Source of the DNA: Prevotella sp.
Lineage (GTDB): Bacteria > Bacteroidota > Bacteroidia > Bacteroidales > Bacteroidaceae
DNA length: 64,000 bases
Reading direction: 5' to 3'
Assembly: GCA_016291085.1 (NCBI GenBank)
Contig: JAEEVW010000003.1
Span: 1 to 64,000, forward strand
A program made the translations under genes and the position numbers. Positions 8,217-18,019 of the stretch are shown here, in pieces. Each line of letters opens with the position of its first letter. Within the stretch, counting starts at the first letter, position 1. The notes under the pieces were generated by a model. The model saw only the letters and a program-made list of their open reading frames with translations. It was not told where the DNA came from and did no database searches.

Positions 8217-9215
8217 ATGAAAAGAATCAACTGGATAGATTGGGCAAAAGCACTGGCAGTAACAACTGTCGTGTTTTGCCATTTGCCCCAATCACAGGAG
8301 TGGTTCTATTTTCGCTATGTGCAAGTCTGTACTATTACCGTTTTTTTCTTTATATCCGGCTATCTGAAAAAAGACCGAGGCAGTGACAAGGAGAATTGGC
8401 GGAGATACTGGCGTGGACTAATATTGCCCTACCTGATTTGGAATGCTATCGTTTATCCTTATTGGTTGTTATGTTATTACATGCTCTATGGTAAAATGCC
8501 CGACCTGTTCCATGCAATGAAGCCAATATGGGGAGCCTTACTCTTTGAGAATAATGGTAGTTTTACAGAGCCACTAAACGGACCATTATGGTATCTGCCG
8601 GCTATTCTTTTCATGCACGTTCTCATAGACCTCTGCCGAAAGACAAAACATCTGCATCTAATTATGATTTCACTATGCGTAGTATCTTTCTTCTTATATG
8701 CAGCAGACAAGCACTGGATGATATTACACGAACTGACCTCAACAGGTATTTTCCGAAGGTTACCATATTATTACATCGGATATGTGATGGGGCAAGCACA
8801 CATGCTGAGGAACAATCTGCAGTGGCACAATTTTGCTTTCTGTATGATGGGCTTTGCAATCAGTTTGTTCCTGTTTTACCTGCATTTGCATGAAGATCGA
8901 TTACTCATCCATGTAGCATTGTTCTACCCTGTAAATATCGGCTTCCTCATAGGTGTAATATATGGTTGTAAACTCCTTGACCCAATCAAGTCAAACATCG
9001 TTGTAAACCTTTCTGTTGGCACACTCGTCATTATAGGTTTCCATTTTGTTATCATTGGAGCCATCAATTATATCATAGAGAACCAGTTCCTTTTGGGCGA
9101 AGAGATCTGCTATCATTGGTATAGCGCTATTCCCATTTCACTTATCATTGTAGCCCTTCTTTATCCCTTGATTATCTTTGGTAAAAAACATGCACCCGTA
9201 TTATTAGGAAAATAA
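8217..9215 (+). CDS. membrane acyltransferase (Acyltransf_3)
   Basis: 332 residues, about ten membrane segments. The N-terminus (NWIDWAKALAVTTVVFCHLP) has the family's conserved His, and TVFFFISGYLKK is the second hallmark. It probably O-acylates a sugar of the exported glycan or is a substrate-tailoring enzyme at the inner membrane. The next acyltransferase gene begins directly after its stop, so the two are co-transcribed and probably arose by divergence within the locus. The start was set by the promoter at 8168-8199. Confidence 0.85.
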   Translation: MKRINWIDWAKALAVTTVVFCHLPQSQEWFYFRYVQVCTITVFFFISGYLKKDRGSDKENWRRYWRGLILPYLIWNAIVYPYWLLCYYMLYGKMPDLFHAMKPIWGALLFENNGSFTEPLNGPLWYLPAILFMHVLIDLCRKTKHLHLIMISLCVVSFFLYAADKHWMILHELTSTGIFRRLPYYYIGYVMGQAHMLRNNLQWHNFAFCMMGFAISLFLFYLHLHEDRLLIHVALFYPVNIGFLIGVIYGCKLLDPIKSNIVVNLSVGTLVIIGFHFVIIGAINYIIENQFLLGEEICYHWYSAIPISLIIVALLYPLIIFGKKHAPVLLGK

Positions 9216-10265
9216 ATGATGAAAGTGCCTATAACAAAGCGAATTGGATATATTGATGCCTTGCGGGGTATGGCCATGATTCTTGTGGTGTACTTTCATA
9301 TCTCTGCCTATGGATTCTCTTCCTACGTAATGGGATATAATGACATCATCGAACGTTTCCGCATGCCACTCTTTTTCTTCATCAGCGGATGGCTGTTTAA
9401 GTATATCGACCGGCCGACGAAAGAAATCATCAAACAAAAATTCATGGTACAGATTGTACCGACAGCTTTTTTCTTGTTACTATATCTATGTATTTTTGAC
9501 TATTTGAGTTTCGATTCCTTCGGTAGCGACAAAAAAGGCTATTGGTTTACGTATGTCCTTTTTGAGTTTTTTGTCATTTTCTTGGGACTTAAAGCACTTC
9601 TCAACAGGCACAATACTAAAAAGGGAGAATTATACATGATGCTTGCCATGCTATTCCTTTCCATTTCGGCCCTCTATTACTCCAAATACTACACACGATA
9701 TGCAGAAGAATTGGGCATTTGGAAGACCATATTGGGACTTTTCAGTTTTGTGAAATTCAAACACATCATCTTTTTCTGGTTTGGTACATTCGTCAAGAAT
9801 CACTTCGACAGTTTTATTCAATTGACCAACAGGCCTATTATAATTAGTTCCCTTCTTGTATTGTTTGTCGCACTAAATGCCTACCCTATCGTTTTTTCTG
9901 TGAATGGGCTTGAATACATTGCCTTCCTGCTTGTCGGATTATCGGGTGTGGTTGTTTTCTTTACTCTCTTTCGGTATCTTTATACCCTCGTCCACCTTCC
10001 ATCATCCCTTATTCATCAGACATCTCACATCTTAAAGTTCGTGGGAAGACGAACTTTAGATATCTACCTGATACACTATTTCTTCCTACCTTATCATATA
10101 GAGTATATTTCAGACAGTTTAAATCTGCAAGAGAATTCCTTCCTTTGCATGTTAATATCGTTGCCAATGGCATTAGGAGTTACAGCAATTAGTCTACTCG
10201 TTAGTTATCTCATCAGGCTAAACCCATTTTTAGGCAAATATCTATTGGGAGCTAAGATCGAATAA
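9216..10265 (+). CDS. membrane acyltransferase (Acyltransf_3), second of a pair
   Basis: 349 residues with an N-terminal IDALRGMAMILVVYFHISAY, the LRG...H signature of this family, and RMPLFFFISGWLFKY. It is separated from the preceding acyltransferase by no bases (TAA-ATG). ATG at 9216 or 9219 are both possible. The 3' end overlaps the convergent GT4 gene at 10252 by 14 bp. Its role is inferred to be O-acylation of the surface glycan; the acceptor sugar cannot be predicted. Confidence 0.85.
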   Translation: MMKVPITKRIGYIDALRGMAMILVVYFHISAYGFSSYVMGYNDIIERFRMPLFFFISGWLFKYIDRPTKEIIKQKFMVQIVPTAFFLLLYLCIFDYLSFDSFGSDKKGYWFTYVLFEFFVIFLGLKALLNRHNTKKGELYMMLAMLFLSISALYYSKYYTRYAEELGIWKTILGLFSFVKFKHIIFFWFGTFVKNHFDSFIQLTNRPIIISSLLVLFVALNAYPIVFSVNGLEYIAFLLVGLSGVVVFFTLFRYLYTLVHLPSSLIHQTSHILKFVGRRTLDIYLIHYFFLPYHIEYISDSLNLQENSFLCMLISLPMALGVTAISLLVSYLIRLNPFLGKYLLGAKIE

Positions 10266-11337
10266 GACTTTCAAATAATTCTTCCCACATGGGCATAATG
10301 TACTCTTTAGTATAGCGTTGAACGGATTGAACAGCAGCCATACCCATTTGATGGCGAAGTTGTTGGTTTTTTATTAACTTACACACCTGATTGGCAAAGG
10401 ACTCAATATCACGATTACGAATGACATATCCATCCTTACCGTCTACGATAATTTCAGCAGGTCCAAAAGGACAATTGAAAGCAACAACAGGTAATCCACA
10501 ACTCATTGCCTCAGGAAGAACAAGACCAAAAGGCTCGAAAATAGATGTCATTAACAACATAGAGCTATTAATATACTCCTCCATGATATCTTGTGTAGGG
10601 GGATGAACAATTATTTTTATCTCAGGTATAGATTCCATTTGGCCATTTCCATATACGTCCAACTGCCAATCAGGATGACGTTGATTGACGATTCGCCATA
10701 CCTTAATTAGATCAGGTATACCTTTTTGTTCCACCAAACGCCCTACAAAAACAGCCCGTTTATTGGTACAATCGCTGTACCTTCCACTATCATTCAAGTG
10801 AACAATATTAGGAATCACATGCACATTTCGACTCACTCGTCGCCAATTTATAGCATCAGCATGAGTCAGAGCAACCAAAGTATCCGCCTTACCTATCCAA
10901 AAATTATTAACTCTATTTAGTAAACAATGCCACCATGAATCTGGGTGAGAGAAATTGTTATGCGACTCCACAACTAAAGGAATATTTCCTTTGATACGTA
11001 ATAATCTGTGAACATCTATACTTGTAGTACACACCATCAAATCAGGACAGATCTCTATTATTTTCTTCTTTAACCGCAGAAAATATAAACGTCTTAACCG
11101 GTGTGCCTCCTTCAGTCGTTGCAAACCACTATATTGATACTGACTATGAAAGCGAATCTGCAAATCATAAAAACGAATACGTTCGTCCAATTTATATGGA
11201 ATAGGATGCTGTCCTTGATCGGCCGTTATCATATAGACCTCATAACCATGACTGACAAGATAGTTCATCTTGTCAACAAGAACGCGTTCAACACCGCCCA
11301 TGATGGCCAAGGAGGAATATAGATAGACAATTTTCAT
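10252..11337 (-). CDS. GT4-type glycosyltransferase
   Basis: 361 residues, GT-B fold. The N-terminal MGGVERVLVDKMNYL and the C-terminal EPFGLVLPEAMSCGLPVV (EX7E motif) are typical of the GT4 family. It has no membrane segment and should act at the cytoplasmic face of the inner membrane. Its ATG overlaps the stop of the GT2 gene at 11334 by 4 bp, so they are coupled. It shares the block NCPFGPAEIIVDGKDGY with the GT4 genes at 14450, 15724 and 16861, marking them as paralogues. Confidence 0.88.
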   Translation of the reverse strand: MKIVYLYSSLAIMGGVERVLVDKMNYLVSHGYEVYMITADQGQHPIPYKLDERIRFYDLQIRFHSQYQYSGLQRLKEAHRLRRLYFLRLKKKIIEICPDLMVCTTSIDVHRLLRIKGNIPLVVESHNNFSHPDSWWHCLLNRVNNFWIGKADTLVALTHADAINWRRVSRNVHVIPNIVHLNDSGRYSDCTNKRAVFVGRLVEQKGIPDLIKVWRIVNQRHPDWQLDVYGNGQMESIPEIKIIVHPPTQDIMEEYINSSMLLMTSIFEPFGLVLPEAMSCGLPVVAFNCPFGPAEIIVDGKDGYVIRNRDIESFANQVCKLIKNQQLRHQMGMAAVQSVQRYTKEYIMPMWEELFESLIRS

Positions 11338-12188
11338 TGGTGGTGCATCATGTTTTCTTCCGAATCTTCATAATGGTCGGTCTTATAGAAGATACGGGAT
11401 ATACCTTTCATCTGAATACGAATCCTATTCCATAAACTTCGCCACAAATTACCCTCATTCAATGTGCCATACCCCGTGATTGGGCGAGCCTCTCGATTAT
11501 AGAGGAAAGCGATTTTCCCGTATGGTTTCAAGGACAAGGCCAGTGACCCATCTTCTCCACGACGAATATCAGTACGAATCTTCACCTGACGCGCTAAATC
11601 GGTTTTAAAGGCGAACACCATACCTCGGACACAGAGTTCAGGGCGTTTGAAATGCTGCACCCAAAGGAAGCTATCACGAATCAGCTCATATAGGAACAAG
11701 CCCATAGCGGAATGCTGTTCATCGGGGAAGAAACTCCAGAAAGAACTAACGCAAGAAACATCTGGCCGTTCCAGTTTAGTCATCATCAAGTCCACATACC
11801 GAGGAGGATAAAAGGTATCGGCATCGATGCAAAAATGATATTTGCCTTTTGCATGTTCCCAACCACACTGACGGGCAAAACCAGGGCTTTGCTTTGTCTC
11901 ATTGAAATAAGAAAGCCCCAGACGGCGATATACATCCTCTGTACGGTCCATAGAGTTATTGTTTACACCCAGTATTTCCACAGAATATTTGGTCTGCAAT
12001 TCGCTCAATGACCATAGGCAGGCAGCCAAACGTTTTTCTTCATTATAGGCAATGACAACAATAGAGATCAAAGGTTCCTCACTTTGCTTTTCAGCCAGTT
12101 TTCCTTTGATTTCATCAAGTACATTATCTGGAATTTCCTCAAAGGATTTCCCATAGATAGAAAGATATTTATCGTACCAACTTGACAT
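11334..12188 (-). CDS. GT2-type glycosyltransferase
   Basis: 284 residues, GT-A fold. ISIVVIAYNEEKRLAACLWS begins the nucleotide-sugar domain at about residue 42, and CIDADTFYPP contains the DXD-type metal site. There are no obvious C-terminal membrane helices. It lies 4 bp downstream of the DUF3037 gene, so the signalling-like pair at 12193-13351 and two glycosyltransferases appear to form one transcript. The sugar is unknown. Confidence 0.85.
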   Translation of the reverse strand: MSSWYDKYLSIYGKSFEEIPDNVLDEIKGKLAEKQSEEPLISIVVIAYNEEKRLAACLWSLSELQTKYSVEILGVNNNSMDRTEDVYRRLGLSYFNETKQSPGFARQCGWEHAKGKYHFCIDADTFYPPRYVDLMMTKLERPDVSCVSSFWSFFPDEQHSAMGLFLYELIRDSFLWVQHFKRPELCVRGMVFAFKTDLARQVKIRTDIRRGEDGSLALSLKPYGKIAFLYNREARPITGYGTLNEGNLWRSLWNRIRIQMKGISRIFYKTDHYEDSEENMMHHQ

Positions 12189-12192
12189 ATAA

Positions 12193-12555
12193 TTATACCG
12201 CTTGTCTCATTCTATCATATACGTAATTTCTAAAGAGCCATTCTTTGCTTTGCTCAGTTGGAGAAACATCAATACTCTGAAGGGGTGAGAAAGAAATCAA
12301 ATTGTTTGAGTAACGAGTCAGATAGTTCACATCCTCAACCGTTTTCACCCGTTTGTTTCGTTTCATTTGACTTACCACACGTGTAACAAAACGGTACTCT
12401 TTCTCTGGAAATAGTCCTTGTAGGGCATTCAGCTTCTGGCGCGAATAACGCACATCTACCTGCTCACCATCCACAATGATCAGTCCCACACTGACTTGCT
12501 CTGAAATCTCGGGGCGAATCACTGCATATATAATACTATATTTCAAATTACTCAT
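12193..12555 (-). CDS. DUF3037 protein
   Basis: 120 residues. The N-terminal KYSIIYAVIRPEISEQVSVG and GLIIVDGEQVDVRYSRQK are characteristic of DUF3037. Its start overlaps the end of the HipA-like kinase gene by 8 bp. DUF3037 genes commonly sit beside HipA-like kinases of this short type, probably as a functional partner. Its molecular role is not known. Here the pair is embedded in a glycosyltransferase operon. Confidence 0.8.
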   Translation of the reverse strand: MSNLKYSIIYAVIRPEISEQVSVGLIIVDGEQVDVRYSRQKLNALQGLFPEKEYRFVTRVVSQMKRNKRVKTVEDVNYLTRYSNNLISFSPLQSIDVSPTEQSKEWLFRNYVYDRMRQAV

Positions 12556-13351
12556 TGCTCAAATTATCGTTTAAACATTCTACAAAATTATCCCATACTC
12601 CCGCAGTCCATTGCTCATCAAACAACTGTAGTAGTTTTTCTTCAATCACCTTACTAGGCACATTCCATTCCTTGGGAAGTTCATCTACTATTTGCTTCAA
12701 TTGTCTTTCACTTCGTTTCAAACATGTAGCATACTGCATTTCCAATTCCCCGACAATAGCATCAATCGTCACTTTGTTTTTATCCTTTACTAAATGTTGA
12801 AACAAGTCAGACCAAAGAATTGTGTCCGTCGTAGTCAACTGTGACATTGCATAGTCAAAGGTCGCTGTATTTAAGATACATCCATAATCTATGGAAATAA
12901 GTCTTCCGCGTCCCAAGTCATATAGTAAGTTAGCATTGTTTGCATTGCGATCCTCATTGGCTATCCAAAAATCAAATAATGCTATTTTCAACAATTGGCG
13001 AAGAGTAGCCGTCGTTGCCACCACATCACTATAGGTAGAAGGAGTTACATCAAACACACCTTCCATCCGTTTACTTCCTAGCGATGGAGCCGATAAACTA
13101 TGTTGTGCAAACCGACCAGCCCAATGAGTAGACTTGATGCGTACGAAAGCGATGTCTGGCGTTTCTAACTGCCAAGCCATAGCCATACGGGAACCTATTA
13201 GTTCACATGCCAACTTAAAAGCTGCTGACGATGACCGCATATACTTACAGATATATGCGTTTTTGTCAGAGCACATAACTAGTACCGGTTCCTCACCAGT
13301 TCGATACTGTTGTTCTATCGCTTTTACACTGTTTATGACAGAAATTCCCAT
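12548..13351 (-). CDS. HipA-like kinase (short, no HipB)
   Basis: 267 residues. NSVKAIEQQYRTGEEPVLVM and NAYICKYMRSS match the N-lobe of the short HipA-like kinase family. FWIANEDRNANNANLLYD holds the catalytic-loop Asp/Asn residues, and ISIDYGCIL the metal-binding Asp. Unlike classic HipA it lacks the N-terminal HipS-like subdomain and has no adjacent XRE gene; its partner is the DUF3037 gene. A -7 box (TATCTTTG, 13381-13374) lies ahead of the ATG. The substrate is unknown. Confidence 0.75.
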   Translation of the reverse strand: MGISVINSVKAIEQQYRTGEEPVLVMCSDKNAYICKYMRSSSAAFKLACELIGSRMAMAWQLETPDIAFVRIKSTHWAGRFAQHSLSAPSLGSKRMEGVFDVTPSTYSDVVATTATLRQLLKIALFDFWIANEDRNANNANLLYDLGRGRLISIDYGCILNTATFDYAMSQLTTTDTILWSDLFQHLVKDKNKVTIDAIVGELEMQYATCLKRSERQLKQIVDELPKEWNVPSKVIEEKLLQLFDEQWTAGVWDNFVECLNDNLSNE

Positions 13352-13422
13352 AGCTTATCTATTGATAGTTTTGCAAAGATAAAGATTAATTTCGACAATT
13401 ACAAATAAAAAAACATATTTTT

Positions 13423-14457
13423 TCAGATTAATCCTTTATGTTTGCCTAATATCGTAATAATACCGACAGAGAGTGACGGAGGCAGGACACCCAACATATA
13501 TAAGAATAGATTCTCGGGCTTTCTGTTCTTCAGAGAGATTGTTTCCCAGAAGCTCAGAGGTGACTTCATGATATCCCTCAACTCTCGTTTTGAGAAAGAT
13601 GGTTGTATTTTATCTTTGTTCTTAAGGATATTGCATACAATATAAAAATCGGTCATCATTACTTTCACCATTCGGCCGGGGAAATAAGATTTTTGTTTAA
13701 TTCTGTCACTATTCTGTTTGACATCATCAATCGCGCCAATTGTTTTCATTATCATCTCTTTAGAAAACTTATTCGAATCGTTCGTATTTGATAATGAATC
13801 AAAATGACGATAATAGTAATAGGTCACATTAGACAACAGAACCACCCTAGAGGTATATGTTGCCAAATCCATGGTCAATGCAAAGTCTTCCCAATAATTG
13901 ATTGGGAGAAAACGAAGTTTTGTACTACGGAACCACTCCACATTTATTAATGCATTCCAGATAGGAGCCTGAATACCTTCGTATTTCCGATAAACATAGG
14001 TCGGATATTCATCTGGTAGCAAAAAATGTCGTTGTTTATAAATAGTCAGAGAAACAGGATGCCCCCCTGTAGTCATGTCAATCTGATTATGGGATCCATA
14101 AACCATATCCGTCTGGTATTTCTCCGCTGCATCATGAAGTAATTGAATGGCATCCTCAGTAATCACATCATCAGCATCTAAAAAGAACAGATATTTTGTG
14201 TTAGTTTCTGCTATCATATGGTTACGAGTCTCACCAATACCCACATTGTGAACATGTCGAATAAGCCGAATATTCTTACCACGAGGGTGTTCAACCTGAA
14301 TTTGGGATACGATTTCAACAGATCCATCATCACAAGCATCGTCTATTATTAAGAAGTCAATAAATGGATATGACTGAGCCAATGCAGAGTATATACAATC
14401 TTTTATATATTTCTCTGATCTAAATAGGGGAATTCCTATGGTTACATCATTACTCAT
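13423..14457 (-). CDS. GT2-type glycosyltransferase
   Basis: 344 residues. The N-terminal VTIGIPLFRSEKYIKDCIYS, LIIDDACDDGSVEI and the DXD-type FFLDADDVITEDA are classic GT2. It overlaps the upstream GT4 gene (14450) by 8 bp, giving a two-gene unit. No membrane helices are evident. It probably adds one sugar to the repeat unit of the surface polysaccharide. Confidence 0.87.
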   Translation of the reverse strand: MSNDVTIGIPLFRSEKYIKDCIYSALAQSYPFIDFLIIDDACDDGSVEIVSQIQVEHPRGKNIRLIRHVHNVGIGETRNHMIAETNTKYLFFLDADDVITEDAIQLLHDAAEKYQTDMVYGSHNQIDMTTGGHPVSLTIYKQRHFLLPDEYPTYVYRKYEGIQAPIWNALINVEWFRSTKLRFLPINYWEDFALTMDLATYTSRVVLLSNVTYYYYRHFDSLSNTNDSNKFSKEMIMKTIGAIDDVKQNSDRIKQKSYFPGRMVKVMMTDFYIVCNILKNKDKIQPSFSKRELRDIMKSPLSFWETISLKNRKPENLFLYMLGVLPPSLSVGIITILGKHKGLI

Positions 14458-15613
14458 AACAATACTCTTTGCCTTTTGTTAATGAATCAAACAAATCAAC
14501 CCATTGGTGCATTACCTTATCTCGAGAATAACGAAGAACATTCTTTCTAGCTTTCTTTCCAAAGGTCTTTAACATATCTGGATTCTCAATAAGCATACAA
14601 ATGCCATCTGCCAAAGCTTGAGTATTCAAATATTCTATTAATAATCCATCCTCTCTATCACTAATAATATCAGATGGCCCATAAGGACAATTAAAAGAAA
14701 CACAAGGAACACCACAAGCCATGGCTTCAATTAGAACCATTCCGAAACCCTCATATCTAGAACTCATGACATAAATTGAACTTTCCAAGTATTCTTCCAT
14801 TATATTAGAAACTGGTTCATTTAGCACAAGACTCTTATTAAGACCTTTTGAATTAATCATCTGTTGTAACTCAGCTTTTATTTCCCCCGCCCCATAAACG
14901 TCCAACCTCCAATCTGGATGCTTTATAGCGACAAGACTCCATGCATCAATTAAGTATTCATAGCCTTTCTGTTCATTTAATCTCCCTACACAAATTGCTC
15001 TTTTATTATCACATTTACTAATCCTATCTGGATAAAAAGGCAATGAATTAGGAATCACGAAAGTACGAGTCACACCTTTCCAACTATCAGCATCTTGATG
15101 TGTTAGCAAGACAAGGCCATCTAAACGACTAACGTCTCTTTCCTGCTTTATTCTCCAGATTTTCGCCAGAATTTTATGAATACCACCTTTTTGCTCTAAT
15201 AAATGAAAATTACGGGAAAACTTCCTTGCTATATGAGATTCACCAATTTTAATGCTCCCATCTTTTACATAAGGAAGAAAATCCAGTTCACGACCTAGAG
15301 TAGTTATAACAATATCTGGTCTTTCCTTATAAAGAAGATTGCATAATGCTTTTTTGTATCTTCTCATAAGAATTAAATACCACCAAACTCTTAGAATTAA
15401 AATATGGCCATATTCTTGACTAAAATCTATTGCAAGATCATACAACTTAACTTTCGGTGATAAAGGAAACACCGGAGACCTACCTAATTGTGTATCAGTA
15501 ACAATAGTTGTATCATAACCATGTTCAGCCAACCAGTTTGCTTTTTCTGTCACCACACGATCAGCACCACCTTTTGTTAATAGAGTTGTATAAATATAGA
15601 AAACTTTCATCAT
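14450..15613 (-). CDS. GT4-type glycosyltransferase
   Basis: 387 residues, GT-B fold; GGADRVVTEKANWL near the N-terminus and SRYEGFGMVLIEAMACGVP (EX7E) in the C-terminal half. CPYGPSDIISDREDGL links it to the paralogues at 10252, 15724 and 16861. A -7 box (CAAAAATA, 15628-15635, read on the minus strand) lies 15 bp ahead of the start; the region is divergent with the next gene. MM at the N-terminus leaves one residue of start ambiguity. Confidence 0.87.
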   Translation of the reverse strand: MMKVFYIYTTLLTKGGADRVVTEKANWLAEHGYDTTIVTDTQLGRSPVFPLSPKVKLYDLAIDFSQEYGHILILRVWWYLILMRRYKKALCNLLYKERPDIVITTLGRELDFLPYVKDGSIKIGESHIARKFSRNFHLLEQKGGIHKILAKIWRIKQERDVSRLDGLVLLTHQDADSWKGVTRTFVIPNSLPFYPDRISKCDNKRAICVGRLNEQKGYEYLIDAWSLVAIKHPDWRLDVYGAGEIKAELQQMINSKGLNKSLVLNEPVSNIMEEYLESSIYVMSSRYEGFGMVLIEAMACGVPCVSFNCPYGPSDIISDREDGLLIEYLNTQALADGICMLIENPDMLKTFGKKARKNVLRYSRDKVMHQWVDLFDSLTKGKEYCYE

Positions 15614-15673
15614 ATAATATTTTACTGCAAAAATAGTAATTTTTTCTTATTTATAATCTTTTTAAAATAAATA

Positions 15674-15705
15674 TTTGCATTATTCTTTTTTTTTTTATAT
15701 ATTTG
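15674..15705 (+). promoter_or_regulatory. promoter of the GT4 gene at 15724
   Basis: TTTG (15674-15677), 20 bp, TATATTTG (15698-15705). The start codon at 15724 lies 18 nt beyond the -7 box. Confidence 0.6.
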
Positions 15706-15723
15706 CAACAAAATGAAACAAAT

Positions 15724-16860
15724 ATGAAGAAAATTGTCTATGTCGTAGGTGGATTATATAGTCTGACTGGAATGAACTCAATTCTAACAAAAAAAATCAA
15801 TTGGTTAGCAGAACACACTGATTATGAATTATACATGATATTGACTGAGAGAGCTGGTAAGCCATGGGTATTTGATATAAGTCCAAAAGTAAAATGGGTT
15901 AATTTCAACTTAAACTTTGATGATTTAGACATCATGCCACTGCATAAAAAGCTTTTCCACTATGTTATCAAACAACGGAAATATAAGAACCTATTCTCTC
16001 AATATCTTATGGAGATTAAACCAGATATCACAGTTTCAGCACTCCGAAGAGAGATCAATTTTATCAACGACATACACGACGGAAGTAAAAAAGTAGGAGA
16101 AATACACTTCATAAGATCCTTCTATCGCAACTTTTATAAATCTTATTTGCCTAATTCCGTCAATGTATATATCTCCAAGTTATGGATGAACAGCCTCATA
16201 AAAAAAATACAAAAACTTGAGAAATTTGTCACATTAACAATGGAAGATTATGAGAATTGGCCAGAACTTACAAACAAGACAGTAATACCAAACTTTGTTC
16301 CTGATTATAAAGGAATACCTGCTAATCTTATTTCAAATAATGCAATTGCGGTCGGAAGATATTCATGGGAGAAAGGATTTGACCTCTTAATTGAGTCATG
16401 GGAGATTGTGGCTAAAAAACATCCAGACTGGATTCTTAACATCTACGGAGTGGGTAATTATCAGCCGCTTCAGGATTTGGCAAACAAAAAAGGACTAAAA
16501 GATATTGTTTATTGTCATCCATCGACTAGTGACATTTATAAAAAATACCAAGAAAGTTCTATTTTCATATTAAGTTCACGTCACGAAGGGTTTGGATTAG
16601 TACTTTTAGAAGCCATGTCTGTCGGTTTACCACCAGTAGCCTTTGCATGTCCATGCGGACCAAGAGATATCGTGACAAATAAGGTTGATGGATTATTAGC
16701 AAAGAATGGAGATGTACAAGAATTAGCAAATGGCATATGCTACTTTATTGAGCATCCTAATGAGAGAAAAGAATATGGAAAAAAAGCAATACAAAAAGCA
16801 AAACAATTCCCACAAGACAAAATCATGCAGAAATGGATTGACCTATTTGAAAGTCTGTAA
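15724..16860 (+). CDS. GT4-type glycosyltransferase
   Basis: 378 residues, GT-B fold, with SSRHEGFGLVLLEAMSVGLP as the EX7E block and ACPCGPRDIVTNKVDGL as the shared paralogue block. ATG 15724 was chosen because the longer reading begins at a TTG inside the promoter -7 box and the family N-terminus (KKIVYVVGG) follows directly. It is the only plus-strand gene between 10.3 and 19.3 kb and is closest in sequence to its neighbour at 16861, to which it is convergent with no gap. Confidence 0.86.
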   Translation: MKKIVYVVGGLYSLTGMNSILTKKINWLAEHTDYELYMILTERAGKPWVFDISPKVKWVNFNLNFDDLDIMPLHKKLFHYVIKQRKYKNLFSQYLMEIKPDITVSALRREINFINDIHDGSKKVGEIHFIRSFYRNFYKSYLPNSVNVYISKLWMNSLIKKIQKLEKFVTLTMEDYENWPELTNKTVIPNFVPDYKGIPANLISNNAIAVGRYSWEKGFDLLIESWEIVAKKHPDWILNIYGVGNYQPLQDLANKKGLKDIVYCHPSTSDIYKKYQESSIFILSSRHEGFGLVLLEAMSVGLPPVAFACPCGPRDIVTNKVDGLLAKNGDVQELANGICYFIEHPNERKEYGKKAIQKAKQFPQDKIMQKWIDLFESL

Positions 16861-18018
16861 TCAACCTATAACCTCTTCAAATAGGTTCCGCCAACGAGTA
16901 GCAATTTGTTCCATTTGAAAGGTTACTGCTTTCTTTTGAGCAGCCCTTGCCATAAATTGTCGTTTCTGTTCGTCATGAATTATTGATATTAACTGATGGG
17001 CCAAAGCATCAACGTTTTCTTTTTCTACCAAAATACCATCAATGCCATCTGTAATTATATCACGAGGCCCACAAGGGCATGCAAAAGAAACAACAGGCAA
17101 GCCACAAGCCATTGCCTCAACCAACACCATGCCAAAACCCTCATATCGAGAACTGAAAACAAATAGAGAACTATTGTTATATTCTTCTTGAATATTTGCA
17201 GTAGGGCCATACAAATGACATCGCGAAGTATCCAAACCCAATTCTGCAGCGAGAGTTTGATATGGAGCCATATTACCTTGGCCAAAAATAGCCAGTTGCC
17301 ATTCTGGGCATACGATTTCTACCATTTTCCATGCCTTCAATAGCAAATCGAAGCCCTTCTGGTAATGATAACGTCCTACCGCAATCACACGTTTTTCTGT
17401 TAGTGGACTAATCTTATCTGGTACAAATGATAAAGGATCTGGGATAACTTCTACATCTTTTAATTCTGGCCACGCAGCCCTATCTTCATGAGTTAAAACC
17501 ACAAATTTATCTAACTTTTTTAGATGAGACACAAGACTTTTCATCCAAAACTTTTCAAACAATTGTTTGAATATGTTCGATGGTTCGCCATCAAAACTGC
17601 GATAGTTTGCACGATTGACATGTAATTCTCCTATTTTCTTGCTACCGTCCTTAATTTCAGTAATAAAATTGATATCCCTTCGGAGCAGACTGATGGTAAT
17701 ATCAGGACGGATGCGCATCAGTTCTGCTGTTAACAACTTTTTAAAACGATATTGCTTAGGAAGATAGACCCATATTTTCTTCAAAAAAGAACAAGTCCAC
17801 AGTTCTTCAAAATTCAAATCAAAATTAATGACTTTCACCTTGGGAGATAAAGGATAAAAAAGAGGTTTATCCTTACCTTCGGTCAAAATAATGGTAATAT
17901 CATAACCAAACTTCTCGGCAAAATAATTGGCTTTGAGCGTAAGGACACGTTCAACTCCACCCGCCATATAAAGTGCAGGAGTCACGTAGACAATCTTATA
18001 TTTTTTCTGTTCTTCCAT
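16861..18018 (-). CDS. GT4-type glycosyltransferase
   Basis: 385 residues from ATG 18018 (an ATG at 18039 would overlap the upstream gene by 20 bp). YMAGGVERVLTLKANYF and SSRYEGFGMVLVEAMACGLP are GT4 hallmarks. It is preceded by 1 bp by the stop of the lipoprotein esterase gene, so the two are co-transcribed. It closely resembles the 15724 gene (shared ACPCGPRDI and EX7E blocks), as after an inverted duplication. Confidence 0.87.
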   Translation of the reverse strand: MEEQKKYKIVYVTPALYMAGGVERVLTLKANYFAEKFGYDITIILTEGKDKPLFYPLSPKVKVINFDLNFEELWTCSFLKKIWVYLPKQYRFKKLLTAELMRIRPDITISLLRRDINFITEIKDGSKKIGELHVNRANYRSFDGEPSNIFKQLFEKFWMKSLVSHLKKLDKFVVLTHEDRAAWPELKDVEVIPDPLSFVPDKISPLTEKRVIAVGRYHYQKGFDLLLKAWKMVEIVCPEWQLAIFGQGNMAPYQTLAAELGLDTSRCHLYGPTANIQEEYNNSSLFVFSSRYEGFGMVLVEAMACGLPVVSFACPCGPRDIITDGIDGILVEKENVDALAHQLISIIHDEQKRQFMARAAQKKAVTFQMEQIATRWRNLFEEVIG

Positions 18019-18019
18019 T

